Assembly: GCA_031282665.1 (NCBI GenBank)
Contig: JAITDH010000201.1
Location: 1 to 7,558 of the forward strand
Direction of reading: 5' to 3'
DNA length: 7,558 nt
From: Zoogloeaceae bacterium
GTDB lineage: Bacteria; Pseudomonadota; Gammaproteobacteria; Burkholderiales; Rhodocyclaceae
Shown here: one piece after another, positions 5,078-7,558 of the stretch
Position numbering within the stretch: the stretch's first letter is position 1
Layout of the letters: each line of letters starts with the position of its first letter
Notes under the pieces: generated by a model
What the model saw: only the letters and a program-made list of their open reading frames with translations
What the model was told of the DNA's origin: nothing
Database searches by the model: none
Made by a program: the position numbers and the translations under genes

Positions 5078-6187
5078 ATGATCTTCGAGCGCGCCGCCCG
5101 CCGCGAATTCACCCATGCCGCCGCTGGCATTTTCGTTGCGCTGTTCGCCATCCTCGTGTCTACCCAACTCGTCCGGCTCCTGAACGAAGCGGCGGGCGGC
5201 AAGCTGGAACTGGAGGCGGTCGTCGCGCTCCTCGGTTTTTCCGCCCTCAACTACCTGCCGACCCTCCTCTCGCTCACCCTCTTCATGTCGGTGCTCCTGC
5301 CGCTTTCCCGCGCCTACCGGGATTCCGAAATGGTGGTCTGGTTCTCCTCCGGACTCGCCCTCACCGCCTGGCTCCGCCCCGTCCTGCGCTTTGCCCTGCC
5401 CCTCACCCTCGCCATCGCCGTTCTTTCCCTTTTTCTCTCCCCCTGGGCCATTTCACGCAGTTCCCAATACCGCCACCAGGTCGAGGCCAAGAGCAGGAGC
5501 ACGCCGATTTCGCCGGGCGCTTTCCGCGAAATTTCCAACGGAGATCGCGTCGACCGGGTCGTGTTCGTGGAAAAACTGGCGGAAGACGCCGGCGCATTCA
5601 CCAATGTCTTCGTCAGCTCCATGCAGGAAGGCCGGCTCGGCATCGTCATGGCCGACAGCGGCACGCAGGAAACGATGGACAACGGCGACCGTTTCCTGAT
5701 GCTCGGCCGCGGACAGCGCTATGAAATCGAGCCGGGTTCGCCGGAATTCCGGGTGATGGAATTCGAGCGTTACGGCGTGCGCGTCGAAGAAGCCCGCGCC
5801 GAAATCGAGGAAGAACCGCCGCGCGCGCAGCCGATCTGGCAACTTTCCATCTCGGCAAGCCCGCGCGAAGCGGGTGAAATCCTCTGGCGGATCGGCCAGC
5901 CGGTCGCCGCGCTTCTCCTCGCCTTCCTCGCCGTGCCGCTCTCCTTCGCCAATCCCCGCGCCGGCCGCTCGCTGAACATGCTCTTCGCCCTCATCGTCTT
6001 CACCCTCTACAACAATCTGCTTTCCGTCAGCCAGGCCTGGGTGACGCGGGAAATCGCCTCCTTCCCCACCGCCCTCCTCGTGCCACACCTGTTCATGCTC
6101 GTCGTGCTCGCCGCGCTGTTCTACCGGCGGCTGGCGGTCTTCCTCCCCCTCGCCTTCCTGCGGCGCGCCAGGACGCAAAGCGCATGA
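5078..6187 (+). CDS. lptF: LPS export ABC transporter permease LptF
   Basis: LptF pairs with LptG as the membrane part of the LptB2FG complex, which extracts lipopolysaccharide from the inner membrane and passes it to LptC-LptA. The 369 residues (E. coli 366) show the family plan: three N-terminal membrane segments (about 15-35, 58-77, 101-122), a periplasmic beta-jellyroll-like domain (about 125-265, including VVFVEKL and IVMADSGTQETMDNGDRFLML), and three C-terminal segments (about 271-290, 298-318, 331-350). The loop VPLSFANPRAGRSLNML (286-302) matches E. coli 'VPLSVVNPRQGRVLSML'. MIFERAARREF is the expected amphipathic N-terminus, so the ATG is right. The leader is odd: the heptamer array runs to the start codon and no Shine-Dalgarno is visible. 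A possible CTGACC/CATAAC promoter (5001-5006, 5022-5027) is weak with 15-base spacing. It overlaps lptG by ATGA. Confidence 0.96.
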   Translation: MIFERAARREFTHAAAGIFVALFAILVSTQLVRLLNEAAGGKLELEAVVALLGFSALNYLPTLLSLTLFMSVLLPLSRAYRDSEMVVWFSSGLALTAWLRPVLRFALPLTLAIAVLSLFLSPWAISRSSQYRHQVEAKSRSTPISPGAFREISNGDRVDRVVFVEKLAEDAGAFTNVFVSSMQEGRLGIVMADSGTQETMDNGDRFLMLGRGQRYEIEPGSPEFRVMEFERYGVRVEEARAEIEEEPPRAQPIWQLSISASPREAGEILWRIGQPVAALLLAFLAVPLSFANPRAGRSLNMLFALIVFTLYNNLLSVSQAWVTREIASFPTALLVPHLFMLVVLAALFYRRLAVFLPLAFLRRARTQSA

Positions 6188-7263
6188 AGATCCACGAGCG
6201 CTATATCGGCCGCGAGCTTTGCGCCGCCATCTTCCTGGTGCTCCTCGCCCTCCTGGCCCTCTACGCCTTCTTCGACACCATCGAAAGCCTGAAGGACATC
6301 GGGCGCGGCCAGTTCGGCGTCGGGCACGCCTTCGCCTACGTCGGGCTGCGCCTGCCGGGACGGCTCTACGAACTGCTCCCCATCGCCGTATTGATCGGCA
6401 CCCTCTACGCCCTTTCCGGGCTGGCCCGGCATTCCGAAATCACGGTCCTGCGCGCATCCGGATTGAGCACCCGCTCGCTCCTCTTCCTCCTCTTCAAGAT
6501 CGCCGGCCTCTTCGCCCTCGCCGCCCTCCTCCTGGGAGAAACCCTGGTGCCGCCCGCCGAGCGGATGGCGCAGGAAATGCGCGTGCGCGCCATCCGCAAC
6601 ATCGTCGCGCAGGAATTCTTCTCCGGCCTGTGGGTCAAGGACGGGCACGCCTTCGTCAACATCCGCGCCGCGACGCCCGACGCCCGCCTGAGCGGCCTGC
6701 GCATCTACCAGTTCGACGAAAACAACCACCTCGATTACGTGATGGACGCCCAAGAAGGACGCTTCATCGAAGAAGGGCGATGGCGGCTCGACGGCGTGGT
6801 GCGCACGATGCTGGGAGAAAATCCCCGCCGCGCCTGGGTGGAAAAGGAGGACTCCACCCTGTGGGAATCCGCCCTCTCCCCGGACATCATTTCCGTCATC
6901 ATGGTGCCGCCCGAACGCATGTCGCTCCTGAGCCTGGGCACCTACCTGCGCCACCTGTGGAGCAACCAGCAGAAAACCGAGCGCTACGAAATCGCCCTCT
7001 GGAAAAAATTCTTCTACCCCGCCGCCGCCCTGGTCATGGTGGCCCTCGCCCTGCCCTTCGGCTACGGGCACAGCCGCATGGGCGGCGTCAGCCTGCAGAT
7101 TTTCGGCGGCGTCATGCTGGGCGTCCTGTTCCATACGCTGAACAATCTCTTCTCCAGCCTCGGCATCCTGCGCGCCTGGTCCCCCCTCGCCGCCGCCGCC
7201 GCCCCCTCCCTCCTCTTCCTCGCTGCCGCGCTGGGGATATTGTGGTGGGTGGAGCGAAAATAG
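6184..7263 (+). CDS. lptG: LPS export ABC transporter permease LptG
   Basis: This is the second permease of LptB2FG. The 359 residues equal the family length (E. coli 360). The N-terminus KIHERYIGREL matches the 'LDRYIGKTI' type start. Membrane segments lie at about 11-31, 61-80, 98-120, 275-294, 303-323 and 335-355. The periplasmic domain includes GLWVKDGHAFVNIR (148-161; E. coli GLWAKDGNNFVYIE), LSGLRIYQFDEN and the late SLLSLGTYLRHL. The ARHSEITVLRASG loop (81-93) is the coupling-helix region facing LptB. The ATG overlaps the lptF TGA by four bases, so translation is coupled; AGGA lies 10 bases upstream inside lptF. No lptB, lptA or lptC is in the window, as expected, since they usually sit elsewhere. 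No terminator is visible after the stop. Confidence 0.97.
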   Translation: MKIHERYIGRELCAAIFLVLLALLALYAFFDTIESLKDIGRGQFGVGHAFAYVGLRLPGRLYELLPIAVLIGTLYALSGLARHSEITVLRASGLSTRSLLFLLFKIAGLFALAALLLGETLVPPAERMAQEMRVRAIRNIVAQEFFSGLWVKDGHAFVNIRAATPDARLSGLRIYQFDENNHLDYVMDAQEGRFIEEGRWRLDGVVRTMLGENPRRAWVEKEDSTLWESALSPDIISVIMVPPERMSLLSLGTYLRHLWSNQQKTERYEIALWKKFFYPAAALVMVALALPFGYGHSRMGGVSLQIFGGVMLGVLFHTLNNLFSSLGILRAWSPLAAAAAPSLLFLAAALGILWWVERK

Positions 7264-7276
7264 CGGCGAGCAATCT

Positions 7277-7311
7277 CGTCATTGCGAGGCGCGCAGCGAC
7301 GTGGCAATCCA
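7277..7311. repeat. REP-like palindromic repeat, CGTCATTGCGAGG...GTGGCAATCCA type
   Basis: This sequence belongs to the widespread 'CATTGCGAGG...GCGCAGCGACGTGGCAATCC' class of dispersed intergenic repeats, known to me from many proteobacterial genomes, where two arms usually face each other across a short loop. Here the first arm is well conserved and lies 13 bases after the lptG stop. CTGGA (7337-7341) looks like the start of the facing arm, but the expected TTGCCACG does not follow. A diverged second arm may instead be at 7378-7412 (see next feature). Confidence 0.75.
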
Positions 7312-7377
7312 GGCGGCGATTCCGTTGCCCGAAACGCTGGAGCAAACTGGGAGTTCATCTACGCCGTCCGCCAGGAC

Positions 7378-7412
7378 ATTGCCACGGGCCTGCTGCCCTC
7401 GCTTTTGACGAG
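7378..7412. repeat. Probable diverged second arm of the REP-like palindrome
   Basis: Aligned with the reverse complement of 7277-7311 and its flank, this stretch matches at about 26 of 35 positions with one gap. It contains ATTGCCACG exactly (reverse complement of 7300-7308), then CCTCGC and TGACGAG. If real, the palindrome has a 66-base loop and the inserted element next to it begins to the right of 7412. The alternative is that ATTGCCACG is a guide segment of a bridge RNA that matches its target repeat. Confidence 0.45.
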
Positions 7413-7475
7413 CTTGGCGGTAAGCGCGCTGCCCTCTGATCCCTACCCTCTGAAAATCATCTATCCGGCCTCCCG

Positions 7476-7495
7476 CCGCCACCGTGAGGTGGCGG
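7476..7495. repeat. Perfect 8-base-pair hairpin in the transposase leader
   Basis: CCGCCACC (7476-7483), loop GTGA, GGTGGCGG (7488-7495). The GTGA loop is of the stable GNRA type. There is no T-run on either strand, so it is not a typical intrinsic terminator. It ends 42 bases before the transposase start codon and may be the 3' stem of a structured RNA or may block transcription or translation entering from lptG. Confidence 0.7.
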
Positions 7496-7497
7496 GG

Positions 7498-7526
7498 GTA
7501 AAGTGAGGTTTGCAAACGTGCTTTAC
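7498..7526. promoter_or_regulatory. Nested palindrome before the transposase ribosome binding site
   Basis: GTAAAG (7498-7503) and CTTTAC (7521-7526) are reverse complements and enclose the perfect 10-base palindrome GTTTGCAAAC (7508-7517). The outer repeat ends directly against the AGGAGG Shine-Dalgarno (7527-7532). It could be an operator, a recombination-related site, or an RNA fold that controls access to the ribosome binding site. Its inner GCAAAC also occurs at 7342-7347, near the presumed left end of the element. Confidence 0.5.
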
Positions 7527-7537
7527 AGGAGGCCAAG

Positions 7538-7558
7538 ATGAAATATAGCGGAATTGAT
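7538..7558 (+). CDS. IS110-family transposase, first 7 codons (runs off right edge)
   Basis: Only MKYSGID is in the window. IS110-family transposases begin with a short strand ending in a catalytic Asp, and 'MKYSGIDLHSNN...' is a frequent opening in proteobacterial members as I recall them. Asp7 would be the first residue of the DEDD RuvC-like catalytic set. The start is well supported by AGGAGG five bases before ATG. Placement beside a palindromic dispersed repeat fits known IS110 target preferences for REP sequences. Seven residues cannot prove a family, so another protein beginning with a similar strand is possible. Confidence 0.65.

Larger units (their letters stand above)
7342..7537 (+). 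ncRNA. Candidate IS110 left end with bridge-RNA region (boundaries uncertain)
   Basis: About 196 non-coding bases lie between the break in the palindromic repeat and the transposase start. In IS110-group elements this leader encodes a structured guide RNA that pairs with target and donor DNA. Seen here: CCGCCA (7367-7372) and TGGCGG (7415-7420) can pair and enclose CTCG/CGAG (7398-7401, 7409-7412); AGCGCGCT is self-complementary (7423-7430); the 8-mer CCCTCTGA repeats directly (7432-7439, 7446-7453); and a strong 8-base-pair hairpin lies at 7476-7495. Structure and position fit, but no guide has been matched with certainty, the left boundary could be as far right as about 7413, and the right end of the element is outside the window. 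RNA identity is inference. Confidence 0.35.

Noticed and set aside
7282..7506. 74-codon plus-strand open frame between lptG and the transposase
   Set aside because: It starts inside the palindromic repeat, has no ribosome binding site, and ends in the hairpin region; structured non-coding DNA is the simpler reading.

Overview
This is a GC-rich window (clearly above 60% GC by eye) from a Gram-negative proteobacterium, most likely a betaproteobacterium. The reasons are the LPS-export permeases lptF and lptG divergent from pepA, holC directly after pepA, and a small protein with an N-terminal LPVLTDVV segment of the kind seen after holC in betaproteobacteria. The assignment rests on gene content and remembered protein families only.

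Layout. The left two thirds (about 1 to 4911) is read on the minus strand in the order pepA, holC, a small Pro/Ala/Val-rich protein, recJ, and the N-terminal part of a DsbC-like periplasmic disulfide isomerase that runs off the left edge. From 5078 the plus strand carries lptF and lptG, which overlap by ATGA. The window ends 21 bases into a gene beginning MKYSGID. I read this as an IS110-family transposase whose Asp7 would be the first catalytic residue of its DEDD nuclease.

The protein-coding part is conventional: DNA repair and replication (recJ, holC), peptide turnover (pepA), envelope biogenesis (lptF, lptG) and periplasmic disulfide chemistry (dsbC). All four non-coding gaps over 200 bases are filled with repeats. 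The recJ/dsbC gap (142-358) holds heptamer tracts enclosing a 131-base inverted repeat that supplies the recJ stop codon. The holC/small-protein gap (2558-2867) holds a 217-base element with 35-base imperfect terminal inverted repeats. The pepA/lptF gap (4850-5077) holds two opposed arrays of degenerate 7-base units, one ending five bases before the lptF start codon, plus a good sigma70-type pepA promoter overlapped by a perfect inverted repeat. The lptG/transposase gap (7264-7537) holds a REP-like palindromic repeat followed by structured non-coding DNA, which is where an IS110-group element would encode a bridge (guide) RNA.

The most interesting parts are this IS110-like left end beside a palindromic repeat, and the several classes of intergenic repeats that sit on the expression signals of core genes. 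No tRNA, rRNA or CRISPR array was seen.
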